Below, piece by piece: positions 41,093-53,100 of a stretch of DNA of 64,000 bases (the stretch's first letter is position 1; every line of letters begins with the position of its first letter). The position numbers were made by a program, and so were the translations under genes. The notes under the pieces are model-generated. The model was not told the DNA's origin. It made no database searches and worked only from the letters and a program-made list of their open reading frames with translations. Origin of the DNA: Amphimedon queenslandica (taxonomy: Eukaryota > Porifera > Demospongiae > Haplosclerida > Niphatidae); assembly GCF_000090795.2 (NCBI RefSeq), contig NW_003546330.1, forward strand, positions 117,238 to 181,237, read 5' to 3'.

Positions 41093-44000
41093 TCTTCTTT
41101 TAGTGTAAATTGGAACTCAAGCCATTAGAGCCAGTATATTCTGATGTTCGTGTTGTTATTCCACAGCTGGAGTGCAGCCTCTCAGTCCAGTTTGACCAGT
41201 TTAGTTTGGTAGGTGATGTCCTACAGCAGGTGCTTCAGTTAGCACAACCTAAACTAGACCCCAAGGAAGACTATACACTGAACCACGTCAGACTCAGAAT
41301 GAGGTAAGTATTATACCCCTCTTCCTCCCTCTCTCTCCCTCCCCTCTCTCCTTCCCCCTCTCTCTCTCCCTCTCTCTCTCTCCCTCTCTCTCTCTCTTCC
41401 AATCAAGATGTGTTTTTCCTAGACTTGTGTACTACAATATACTATTATGTTTGTCCATTATTGTGTATAGTACTACCACTCACTGTCTGTGTTTATACAC
41501 TCTATACTGTTGTTGCTATTGTTTGTTATTTTACTAATACAATCATCATGAGTCTACCATTAGCTCATCCCTGGTTGTGTTTCATTATTGTGTCTCTGTC
41601 TGTCTGCATGATCGTCCATCATTATTTAAGAATGACTAGTCTGCCACTATTGCCAGCTATTCCATCATTGCACTTTAATTCAGTGACATACGTACATGTA
41701 CACCTATATACTATTGACCTTTGCTGTGTTGGTGTCAGTTCCTCTATTAATTCATTTGTTTCCATGGCAGTAGATCGGGTACATACGTCATGTACACTTT
41801 ACGTTGAAATAAGATTCCTTGAAATGGTCATAACTTTGAAAGTAAAGCTTGGAATCAGCTCAAACTTTCTACACAGCATAAGGACATCAATATGCATCAG
41901 AAAATGTAATAAAAATTTGAGTTGATTTTGGAGCCATTTTTTTGGAAAAAAACCATGGGCTATAGCCTTGGGTATTTTTCAGAACTTTGGCATTTTCTTA
42001 AAATGGCCGTAACTCAAAAAATTGAAGTCAGAATCAGCTCAAACTTTCTACACAGCATAAGGACATCAATATATATATCTGAAAGTGTAATAAAATTGTG
42101 AGGTGATTTGGGTCCATTTTTGGAGAAACTGGTGCTGCAGAGAGACGCTGGTATGATTGTTTGTTATGGTACAGCTCCAGTTAGTCAGGGAATGGCTGGT
42201 TTATGCTAATTATTTCTTGTACCACACACAAACACTCACACCATATTCTGTACAATGTACACAAACCTATTTGTACCTCTCTCCCTCCTCCCCCCCTCTC
42301 TCTCTCCCTCCCCTCTCTCTCTCTTTCTGTATTATTAACTAATCCCTTTACTGGTATATATTATAGTGCATCTTGTACAGTGGGTAATGTGTATGTTATG
42401 AAATTCATTTTTAAATCTTGTTTAATTATTGACAGCTGCTCCCTCTCCCTCTCTTGCTTTGTCTATTGCTAATCTTTGATCTTTTATTGTCACCTTCTAT
42501 TAATCATATTATCATTAATTAATTTATTATCTTACAATCATCATTCTCTTTTTCTTAGGATGGACGCCACTGAGAGTATGATGTTTTATTCAATTTTACC
42601 AACTGACGTCTTAGAGTGTCGTGTAAGCATTATACATGTACAAATTATTAAAATTGATATACATGTACATGTACATTAATTGTCATGTTCTCTTTTTAAA
42701 GACCAGCTGTACATTAAGTTGTTTCCCCTCCTTATAGTTATTAATAGTTATTAATTATATACCGTATAGTCCTGAGGATTATTTGTTTTCTGTTTATTAA
42801 TATTTAATTACCAATTGGGCCCAACTCCTCGTGAATATTTAATCACACAATTATATTCATTGAAAGATTATCAGTACTTGTATTATATACCTGTCATATG
42901 CATTATACTGGTACTATAGTACAGTGGGTTTAAACCTCGTATCTATGTATCAATAGTAGTTTCTTAGTAGTAGTCAGTGGTGCTAATGGTGTTTAGTCTT
43001 TGGATGTGTTCATGTATATTCAAATACTTTACTACAGCTGCTAATGGACTGAGGGAGAGAGAGAGAGAGAGGAGGGAGCCTTATTATTATTATTACTGTT
43101 GCATGACAGAGTGGGGGATGCCTTGTTATAAAACACACCATGTTCCCCCTTCCCCCTCTCTCCCCCTTTCATCCTCCTCTCTCTCTCTGTTAGCACTCAA
43201 GGTGTGTTGGGGTGTGATTTGTAACCTCTTCCTTATTAGTTCAGACATTTTGTTATAAGTACAACTTGTTACAACTTCACAATCATTTTAAGCAACTTCT
43301 CTCTCTCCCTCTCTCTCTGTCTCTAGCTTTCAGTTGGTAAAGTTCACGAGCAGTCAGTGATACTAACTATAAAGATACCAGCCATACAAAGCAGCAGAAA
43401 GGTGAAGGTTTGCTTGGATGAGACAGTAGGAGAACTGATGAGGTAAGAATCATCTTATAACTTGTGCTGTATGATCTGGTCTACAGCTAGTACTGTGCTG
43501 TTTTTATCAGTGCAGCAGCAGTGTGACATTATCTGTTAATAATCCTTTGATATGCTAGTATCAGTCATTATTAATTCAATTTGTTGTATAAATCAACAAC
43601 CAGTGTTGGTTTGACAACTGTAGTAAAACACAGTCAGACTGATAGTATCACGTCATTAAAATAGCTACATTCATATAATACAGTCTATGGCTTACAGTCT
43701 ATAGGCTCCTGCTTTATAAACACTAGCAGGTGTTCTTATCATAGTGAGACTAGTGAGTGCCTTAGAGGCTGTCTCCTTGTAAAGAGGGTGAGTGTTGATG
43801 TCATGTTGGATGATTTCATCATCTTTGCTCCTCTGATAATCCTTTGTACTGCCATCAGTTGCCAAATTACCTTAGAGACATGGCTAGCCCAGTGTATTTA
43901 TAATGAATAGTCTGTTAGTATTATCACTGTCCCCCTCTCTCTCTCCTACAGTACTTTAATGCGGAGGGTTCCTGAACCAGAGAGCACTCGGTGGGCCCAC

Positions 44001-45669
44001 ATGTCTTTATATTTAAGATCAAAGGATTTCTCGGCCCCTGGGGTCTGGATGGAAGATTATAAATTCCTTGCAGCATACAAACTTAAACCTACTGTAAGTA
44101 TAGTATTATTATTATTATTATATTATTATTATTATTATTTTAAATATTTAATTTATATGAGTACTAAAAGTTGTGTTACTTTAGTGAATTAGTGCTTACC
44201 CTTTTATACACTTTAGTGTCAAAGTGTTGACATATTTGTGAAGAGAGAGAGAGAGAGAGAGTGAGCAGGTGATGCCTTTATTTTGTATGATTTCAACCCA
44301 CAGCATTAGTATGGCTGGTTGATATCACCTTTACTCCTAGCCTCAGCTACACACCTGTACTGTAGCTACCTGTACCGCCCTGTATTTATACACTGTCCTA
44401 TCTAATGGACTTGAGTATTACTGTATAATTGAGTTAGCTTTGTACTTCAGTTGTGGTTTGAAGCCATTTTATCAAAATACCAGGAGTTGTGGAGAGAGGG
44501 GGGAAGAGAGAGAGAGTTCAGCCATGGTTACTGGCGTTATCGTAACAGTGATAGGGAAATTGGAATGGATCATCAAAACATGTTTGTTGTTTATCATTTT
44601 AAAATAAACAGGAAGTTTATCAAGAGAGGACATGCACTTTTACTTATCCATTATTAGACACTGTACATGTATCTGTATCTGTAGCAGCTTTTGAGCTGAT
44701 TCCAATCAAACTTTGATTCTATACAAATTTTTAAAGTTGCTCTAAAACTTGACAAAGTACCCTATACTATAGTACAGTGTCTTTGGCCAATTTTTTCAAA
44801 AAATGAAAAGGAGAGAATTCTATTACATTTCCTGACACATTTGCATGTACTTATGTTGTGTATCAAGTTTGAGCTGATTCCTATATTGTAGGATGTCATT
44901 GAGTTTCGTCCCAAGTATCGTCCAATGAAATTTGAGCTAAGAGTTTATCCCCACGATCATGATGGTGACAATCATGTTGTCTATGCCACACCAGAGCTCC
45001 TCGTTTCTCAAGATAGTTTCGTATCTGACGTTGTAGATCTTCTCTGTAACTCCTGGTAAGTCACTAATGGTGGAATCTTGATCACTGATAGATCTAGAGG
45101 GACTGAGTTTAGGAGACTTTGGTCTCTCATACTTAGCCCCTAGGTCTCCTTCAGTCTCCTATTTTTAGTTAGATTGACCTGTTAGATATAATAATGAATT
45201 TTAAACATTATTTAATTTCTTTTTGTTTCTCTTCTTTTGTTCCAGTTCTCTTGAGTATGACCCCAGACTCTATGGCCTGTTTCTCCATGACGACCAGCAG
45301 TTGCCGAGTGAGATGTCCATGTGGGATTACCTTGACGACGGTGTCCCTGGTTACCAGGACACCCTCGTCCTCCACATGATTCACAAACCAATCATAGTCT
45401 CACTGGAAACTGAAGAGGACAGGTAATGCCACACCTCCATTATGCCACACCTCCATTATACAATGTGTATAGCCTTCCTAATGTCTGTAGTTGTACTTGT
45501 ACTGAACAGTTTTAAATTTAAATATATTTTCATGTTAATTCTTGTTGTTGTAAATGTTGTATTTTAATTATTATAATTAAATTGTATAAATTGTACTTTT
45601 ACACATGTAAAGGGACAAATATACATTTATGGGCTATAACTGGACGATATTTTATTTATGATAATAATA

Positions 45670-45704
<35 letters not shown>

Positions 45705-48345
45705 ATGATGATGATGATGATGATGATGATATTGTTTTTTCTTATACCTGCAGTATTGCAACCATCAGTGTTGACTTCAGTCAACCTTCTGTGGTTGTCA
45801 AGGACATATTGTGCAGGAGGTACGGCTGCCGCTATCACAATCAATATGGTCTCAAATACGAAGGTAACGGTAAGCCCCACCCCCAAACGCACACACTAAT
45901 TGAATGGGTGTGGTCAGAGATTGTTTTTATTTTTGTATTTAAAAAAGGTGTCAGAGTGTTACTGATTGATTTATCTAATAAATCAATTAATAATAATAAC
46001 AATTAACTTATCAGTAGTGGATTCAAAGAGCAGGCACATCTGTTACTGCATTAAGATTACATCTTCATGTAAACCTTCAACTTTAGGTACATGTACAATG
46101 TACCTAACACCTTATTAAGGACACCATTGGGCCCACACTACCTGTCCTTAATACAGAGGTGTCCTCATTTCAGAGGTACTTTTGTATAGGCTTGTTCCAA
46201 TTGGGACATTACAAAATGTCCTCATTATAAAGGTGTCCTTAAGAGCTTTAGTAATAGTACAGGGTATGTTGTTAAACTAACTGTGTGGTTTTAGTCTGTA
46301 GTAATAGACCAGTGAAATCATTTAAACACACACACACACACACACAATGTCTGTGTTACCTTTACATGTCTGCCCCTAGGTCTCACGCTCAACCTTCAGA
46401 AGTCTCTCCACAATCAGGGCGTCCTTGAGCAGGAAAGGATCCTTCTAGTGGTAATGGATGACAGTGACGTAGTACCTGCTTCTCCGATGAAGGACCAACT
46501 GATCAGGAAAGACTCTGCTTCGGCATCTATGGAGGTAGTGCAACTTTTATTAATTTTTATTAATTTTATTAATTTTAATTTATTTTATTCATTTATTTAT
46601 TTATATATTTATTTTATTCATTTTATTTATTTTACAGTGTGAAGCGGGCAGTAGAGAGTCCCTTGCTTTGGTTGAAGATGATTGTAATATTTGGGACGAA
46701 GGCCCTGACTCAGAACACAACATCAGGTTCAAGAAGACAAACGAGTTAGTCGTAGTTGGAGCAACTTTTAATAAACTGGTGGAGAGAATAACCTCAGTGA
46801 CTGACCACGGTAAGGGGAAGGGGGAGGGAGAGTAGGAGGAGGGGGGAAGGGGAGAGAGGAGGGGGAGAGAGGGGGGAGAGAGGAGAAGGAGAGTATTATT
46901 ATAAATCAAATGTCACACTCTTTTTTTCTTCAGACATTGAGTTTGTAAAGACGTTCCTTCTCACGTACCAGTCCTATGCCACTCCTGATAAACTGCTTCG
47001 TAAACTGATTGAGCGTTACAATGTCGTGAGACCTTTAGGAACGAGCTTAGGAGAGTTCTCACAAATGAGACAGACGATACAGGCTCGTGTCATCAACGCT
47101 CTCAGACTCTGGGTGGAGTATGGAGTGGATTTTAAAGGTACCGCATTTTAAAAGATAATTTTAATTGACACACCTTTATATTAATTGTATCATTATCAAT
47201 TTAATGTCTCTCTCTTTTATTTCAGATAATGTGACACTCCAGGATAATATCCTTCATTTCATCAGTTCAGTTCTGGTTCTGGATCACCCCAGACTTTGTA
47301 GACCACTGAGGACCAATATTCTCTCCATAAGGGGTCTGATACAGAAAAGAAATGTGAAAATGTTCAGGGACCCCCCACCACCAGTCAAAGTAAATAAATA
47401 AATAAATAAAGGTTTTAATAATTACTTCTATTACTTATTCAGTTTCCAGCTAATCCTGGCCCAGTATTGAGTGTCTTTGATTTTGATCCCGAGGAGATCG
47501 CCCGTCAACTAACTCTCATTGACTTCAGCCTCTTTGCTAAAATAAAACCAGCGGAACTACTCAACCAGGTATTGTATTATTATTATTGTTGTTGTTGTTG
47601 TTGTTGTTGTTGTTATTATTATTATTATTATTATATTACACTAGGCCTGGCAGAAACCCAAATACAGGGCCCGTGCTCAGAATATATTGCGACTAGTGGA
47701 CCGGATGAACAACCTCACCCTCTGGGTCGCTACCACCATATTGTCTCAGAAGGACATACAGCAGAGAGCTAAGAGGATACAGGGATTCATTCAAATATGC
47801 AACGTAAGGCTATATCCTTTTAATTCAACAGCATTCTATATTTAAATTTTTGAAATTTTAAATGTTGATTTTTAAATTTTTTAAAGTTCAAACTGATTCC
47901 CCTCTTTCTCTCATTAACAGCATTTGCATTCGATGAATAACTTCTGTACACTAATGGCCCTTCTCAATGGGCTCGCCCATCACTCCATCAACAGACTCAC
48001 AAAGACCTTCGGTAAACTGGACAAGGTTCTTCATAAAAGACTCAACGAGTTACAAGAGATGGCAAGACCTGGCGACCATTTTAAACTATTGAGAGAAGAT
48101 CTGAAGAAAGCTAGCAATCCCTGCATACCATACCTGTAAGGATTAATGAATAAATAAATAATAATAATAATAATGATGATGATGATGATAATGATGATAT
48201 TTTTTGTATTTTCAGTGGTCTGTACATGTCTGATTTGACATTTCTTGATAATGGCAATCCAAACTTTCACAGAGATAATCTCATTAATTTCTCAAAGTGC
48301 CGTCTGATATATCATCAGATAAGAGATCTCATATTAAGACAAGTA

Positions 48346-48379
<34 letters not shown>

Positions 48380-49013
48380 TATTTATTTATTTATTTATTA
48401 TTTTCCCTCTCTCTAAAGGATAAATCATATAATTTTGAGGAGGTCCCAGCTCTTCATGAGTCGCTGCTCAAGTTTGCATTTCTTGATGATGATACTCTTT
48501 ATGAGGTATCACTCCAGAGAGAGCCACGGTATGAGTCTATGTAACACCTAAACAATACTCACGTAAATGTGCAATATAGGGACAAAGTCCCTGTACTATT
48601 TCGCCAAAAATAACACTTTGAAAATTCTTGATTTTTATGATTTTTTCTGATACATATACATGTTCTTATGCTGTGTAGCAAGTTTGAGTTGATTCCAATA
48701 AAAATTAAATTTTTTATGAATTTTTAAAGTTGCTCCAAAATCGGGCAAAAGTCCCTGTACTATAGTACAGGGACTTTGGCCAAATTTCGCCAAAAATTAA
48801 ATTTTGAGAATTTCTACTTTTTATGAATTTTTCTGATACATATACATGTTCTTATGCTGTATAGCAAATTTGAGCTGATTCCGATCAAAATTAATTTTTT
48901 TATGAATTTTTAAAGTTACTTACTGTAGTTTTATATTATTATCATAATGACTATCATTTAACCTCTCTCTCTCTCTCTCTCCTTACAGAGATGATAAGAA
49001 GGTTATACCATAA
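36820..49013 (+). CDS. RasGEF with talin F0/F1-like ubiquitin-like array
   Basis: Predicted exons: 36820-37698, 38959-39027, 40011-40076, (40511-40555, doubtful), 41104-41303, 42559-42622, 43327-43442, 43952-44093, 44892-45055, 45246-45422, 45754-45869, 46380-46534, 46638-46809, 46934-47137, 47226-47389, 47443-47568, 47645-47803, 47921-48135, 48216-48342, 48419-48528 and 48989-49013; about 1,160 residues. The basic, Ser/Thr-rich N-terminus is probably disordered. Next come ubiquitin-like modules with talin F0 hallmarks (GWEYLEEDQALYNYKI; GVWMEDYKFLAAYKL then VIEFRPKYRPMKFEL) and an F1-like end (LHNQGVLEQERILLV). A REM/RasGEF-N domain follows (VKTFLLTYQSYATPDKLL), then the CDC25 domain (DPEEIARQLTLIDFSLFAKI; VATTILSQ; MNNFCTLMALLNGL; PCIPYLGLYMSDLTFLDNGN). 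RasGEFs load GTP on Ras/Rap GTPases; the target here is not known. The start at 36820 follows an acceptor at 36816. Confidence 0.93.
39461..39622. repeat. 14-bp minisatellite, unit CAGTATCTATTATA
   Basis: About eleven tandem copies of CAGTATCTATTATA with a small interruption near 39500-39520. It lies in the RasGEF intron 39028-40010. The unit is not a multiple of three and gives periodic open frames in two phases, which are artefacts. Confidence 0.95.
41810..42125. repeat. Family B repeat, tandem units
   Basis: Nearly two units with AATCAGCTCAAACTTTCTAC (about 41850 and 42035), CATAAGGACATCAATATGCA, AACCATGGGCTATAGCCTTG at about 41950 and AAATGGCCGTAACTC. Located in a RasGEF intron. Confidence 0.85.
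44685..44890. repeat. Family A repeat, degenerate copy
   Basis: Reverse-orientation unit with a degenerate palindrome (CCTATACTATAGTACAGTG, about 44761-44779), TTTGGCCAATTTTTTCAAA and GTACTTATGTTGTGTATCAA. It abuts the acceptor of the RasGEF exon at 44892. Confidence 0.75.
46120..46243. repeat. Family D repeat, copy 2
   Basis: Nearly identical to the copy at 34318: GGGCCCACACTACCTGTCCT, TAATACAGAGGTGTCCTCAT, AGGTACTTTTGTATAGGCTT and TCATTATAAAGGTGTCC. Located in the RasGEF intron 45870-46379. Confidence 0.85.
48555..48920. repeat. Family A repeats, two reverse units
   Basis: The first unit has a truncated core (GTCCCTGTACTATTTCGCC at about 48588), having lost the right arm. The second, about 165 bp on, has a perfect core at 48752-48773. 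Both carry CATATACATGTTCTTATGCT. They fill the last RasGEF intron. Confidence 0.85.
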
Positions 49014-50182
49014 TTACACTCGAGAGTTCCACATCATTTGTTTGATATAATGATCCTTTTAGTAACAGCTGCACCCTCTTATAATATCATTCACCAATAG
49101 ACACTGTAACACTATTATCTATACTCACCTTTCACACACACTCACTGAAGCAGGTCACCTTATTAAAGACACTTCACATTTAAATGATTTTGTTACTTAT
49201 AAACAATTTAACATTTACATTTATTTTCATATTAATCCTTCCATGCACTGTATAACCACTAATTAATGCATTATTAACATTATTAACATTAATTCTTTAT
49301 TATTATGCTCTTCAGTTATCCATTTTTAATTGTTATTATTGTTATTATTATTGTTGTTGTTGTTATTATTATTATTGTTATTGTGTTGTCATTTACAATA
49401 TCTCACAAACTATTACTGGTTTAGCCATTTTCACTTTTGTATTTTTGAAAATACTATTTTCTGTAAAATGGCTGAAGAAAGAACACAGACCAGAACAATT
49501 TTAAAAATTCATTAAAAAATTCAATTTTTATTAGAATCAACTCAAACTTGCTACACAACATAAGAACATGTATATGTATCAGAAAAAATCATAAAAATCA
49601 AGAATTCTCAAAATTTTATTTTTGACGAAATTTGGCCAAAGTCCCTGTACTATAGTACAGGGACTTTGGCCTAATTTCGGAGCAACTTTAAAAATTCATA
49701 AAAAATTAAATTTTTATTGGAATCAACTCAAACTTGCTACACAACATAAGAACATGTATATGTATCAGGAAAAAAATTAAAATGAAGAATTCTCAAAATT
49801 TTATTTTTGGCAAAATCTGACAAAAATCCCTGTACTACAGTACAGGGACTTTGGCCCAATTTTGGAGCAACTTTAAAAATTCATAAAAAATTCAATTTTT
49901 ATTGGAATCAACTCAAATTTGCTACACAACATAAGAACATGTATATGTATCAGGAAATATAATTTTACTCTCAGCATAGTCAATGAATGACAGTTAAAAT
50001 AATTATTAAAAACCAAAAGACACAATAAATACGTAATATTAGATATAACTGTTCTACTACAAAAAAACAACAAAAATAATAATGACAAAAATAAAAATAC
50101 TGATGATATTTGACAATGTTAATAAAGCAGCTGAATAAACAAAAGTAATAATTAATTAATTATTAATTAATAATTAATTAAC
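49014..50182. other. Convergent intergenic region with family A repeats
   Basis: 3' flanks of RasGEF (plus) and fibrocystin-L (minus). It contains (ATT/GTT)n at about 49328-49383 and three forward family A units at 49490-49965, with cores at 49642-49663 and 49827-49848 and a 185-bp period. The right end is an A/T-rich tract with repeated TTAATTAA. No exon is supported. Confidence 0.7.
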
Positions 50183-53100
50183 TCAAAGGTATGTATAAAC
50201 GTTTGATTCAGTCTTCTTCTCGTCGTCATGGAAACTATCTCCATCTTTAACCTTCTCATAAAGGTTCTCTCCATTAAACCCAGTGTCCTTCTCCTTCATC
50301 TCATTCTCAATGGTCGTGTATCTGGTAAGCTCCACCCCCTTCTCATCAATACTAGCATACTCCACTGGAGCGTCTTTAACTGACTCCGTTTCCATGGCAA
50401 CAGCATAAGATTTCTTCTTCCCTGATCCCTCAGACACAAGATGATAAGTGTGGAAACCTCCTTCACTCTCATCAAATATCGGCTTGTTTGAATAGACTGT
50501 TGAGGAATGAGCTCCATAAATGCTTCCCTTACCACGTCCTCGGTAATATCTCTTCTTTCTTGCTTTGACCTTGTAACAGTTGTAAGCGAATATGATGATA
50601 GTTAGACAGACTATAGCAATGAGCACAGCCCCACTGACTGAGGCCGATATTATTGTGATTATCAGTTTATTGTCAGTGCTCTCCGTAGGGGGAGTGGTAG
50701 GGGGCGGGGTCACAGGGGGACCCTGAGACACTGATACCAGCTCCAACGAGTTGCCACGGAAACTGAGAGTGGTAATAGCAGGAGATTCTGGCAGTGACTC
50801 TACGAAAGAGAGGAGAGAGTTCAAATTGGAACTGGTAGCAGAGAAGGACACTATGATACTTCCTTCAGTGACAGACACATTGAATAAGTATATATCAGGA
50901 TAAGAGGACATTAGCTGACTGGTGAAATGAGATATGAATGCCTCCTCATGTCCACTAATAATATCAGGATAGCTGTTATTGTAAGTGACAGTGTAACGGG
51001 CCACTTGATACTCACTGATTTCAATAGGTTCAGACTCAATGGGCTCAGGTAACTCATTAGCCGGACTGCTAGGTACTGTATAGACGGAATACCTAATCCT
51101 ATAAGACCCTGGACTGGTTATATGGAACGGAGGGAAGGAAGCAGTCCCATTGACAATACGAACACTATTCATCATGTTCTGACTCTTGTCACTACCATCA
51201 ATCAATACAGCTCTCATGAACCAGGCCCTACCCCTCCAACCCAGACTATCAGCAACCTCTCCGTTATGAGCATCAATCACATGAACTAGTGTGGAGCCTG
51301 GGAGGGGGAACGTGGTGTTACCAGTTCTAGGAGGTCCTCTTATTAAGGAGAGGCGTAACCCACGGGTTGCTATGGTTATAGAGGTAGATGCTGTGACAGT
51401 AAAATTAGCAGTTGCTGGATAGGTTACAGTGAATATCAGCTGATAAGTGCCGGAATGACTGAAGGTAAACCCTGAGAATAGACCCATACCATTGCCAATA
51501 CTGGCAGTCCCGTTAGTTAGAAACACCCCTTCAATCCTATTGGTTATACTGGCTGTTAGTAACCATGGTAACCCAACACCAAGGGTACTAATGACGTTCC
51601 CACGTCCATCAAACATAGAGACAAGAGGTGGGTTGCTCATAGGGATACCTTCTATTCCGGTTGATGGTAGAGATATGATACGTAGTTGAGTAGGAATACT
51701 CAGCTCAATGGATGTTGTCTCATTCCTCTGCTCGTTCTCTTCCATCATTTGCTGTTCATTGAAGGTTGGGAGTGATGCTGTCCCATTGTCTCCTGGTTGA
51801 GGTCCTCCAGTTTCATTAGTGGCCCTCACTCCTCCGGTTGGGTCAGTCACCATTGGCTGTGGTTCTGTGATCTGAGCGTCCAGTACCATATAACCAATCT
51901 CTTGAGAGAGTTCACCTGTCTGTATCACCTCACCTACTTTAGTAGTGATATTGACCAGTTCATTGTAGACAGTGTCCTCTGAATCTGTTGGTGTTGTTGT
52001 TGTTGTGTTGTCATATCCAGTATCAGTACCATTGTTGTTGTTGTTGTTGTTGTTTTCTGTTGTTGTTTCATTTGATGGTGCGTCCCCAATCTCAATCTCA
52101 ACTCTTGTTCGTTCCTCAGTCTGTCTCTTTCTCCTGGCCCCTCCCTCAGAAACAACGTTGACTATTCTGATCCTGTTCGGACTGATGCCCAGAAGCAACG
52201 CAAGGTTCTGTATCAGGTTAGTTTCAAAGAACTCATCCACAGTGACGGGAGGCAAGTCAATACCCAGCTGTATGACGGGTGTGGTCTCAACTCTCACTGG
52301 GGCATTTCCTCTTACGATGATGTAAAGTTTCTTCTCCGTCCTGTCGTAATAATTAGTTCCATGGGATTCGGTCAGAGACGGAATAAAGTTCTCTCCTCGA
52401 CGATAGCGAAGGTTTCCATCCTGCAAGTACCCATTGGTGGGTATTATGTACTCGGAACCAACATAGACGTCAAGTCTTTGAGGATTGTTGTAAATGTAAG
52501 CAACACGCAATGATTGAGAGTCTGTGGCATGTAACAAGATAAAGTTAGTGTTCTGAGGATTAGTACTAGTGAGGCCGATAGTATAGTTGAGACCAGCTGC
52601 TACTATAGCAAAGAATGTTGATATCCTTTCTTGACACGTGTAGCCACCACACCAGCCGTGATCCTGTGGCCCGTTAATGAGGTCAATGTATCCATCAGCA
52701 CCAACACCAACTGGGGAGAGACGTCTCACCTCAGTATCAGCATCAAGACTCTCAATCACTAACATGAGGTGATCAATACCGGCACAAGAGTAGCTGTTGT
52801 AGTCTGTGTTAAACTCACAGGAGGACCCTCTGTAGATACCTTTGTTTGGGTATATAACGTCAGGATCTATTCTACTGCCATTGGGTCTGCTTAACATTGC
52901 AATTGGGATACGATAGTCTCCCAGACCACGCCTCCTGTCCCCGTCCCACTCCAGCTCTGATCTAGACACTAGAGTAGAGAGTCCCTGGGTTCCAAGGAAG
53001 GACCCATCATTATCACGAATGAGTATCTTCTTGAGTCCGTCACAATCCATATCAACACAGTCTGACGGGTTAATGCTACCCAAGTTCGGGTTGTGGTTGA

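Larger units (their letters stand above)
37699..43951. other. Long introns of the RasGEF gene
   Basis: Introns 37699-38958, 39028-40010, 40077-41103, 41304-42558, 42623-43326 and 43443-43951 hold no conserved exon that I can support apart from the doubtful 45-nt one at 40511. Contents are (ATT)n, (CT)n and (GT)n microsatellites, TACATG tracts, the 14-bp tandem repeat and family B copies. The open frame from 41410 (starting MFFLDLCTT) ends inside a family B repeat and is probably non-coding. Confidence 0.6.

Noticed and set aside
41410-41925. 171-codon open frame on the plus strand with hydrophobic segments
   Set aside because: It lies inside a RasGEF intron, resembles no family I know, and its last 35 or so codons run into a family B repeat.
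48555-49965. Palindromic cores as possible transcription terminators
   Set aside because: They recur in introns in both orientations in a polymerase II genome, so a repeat-family explanation fits better.
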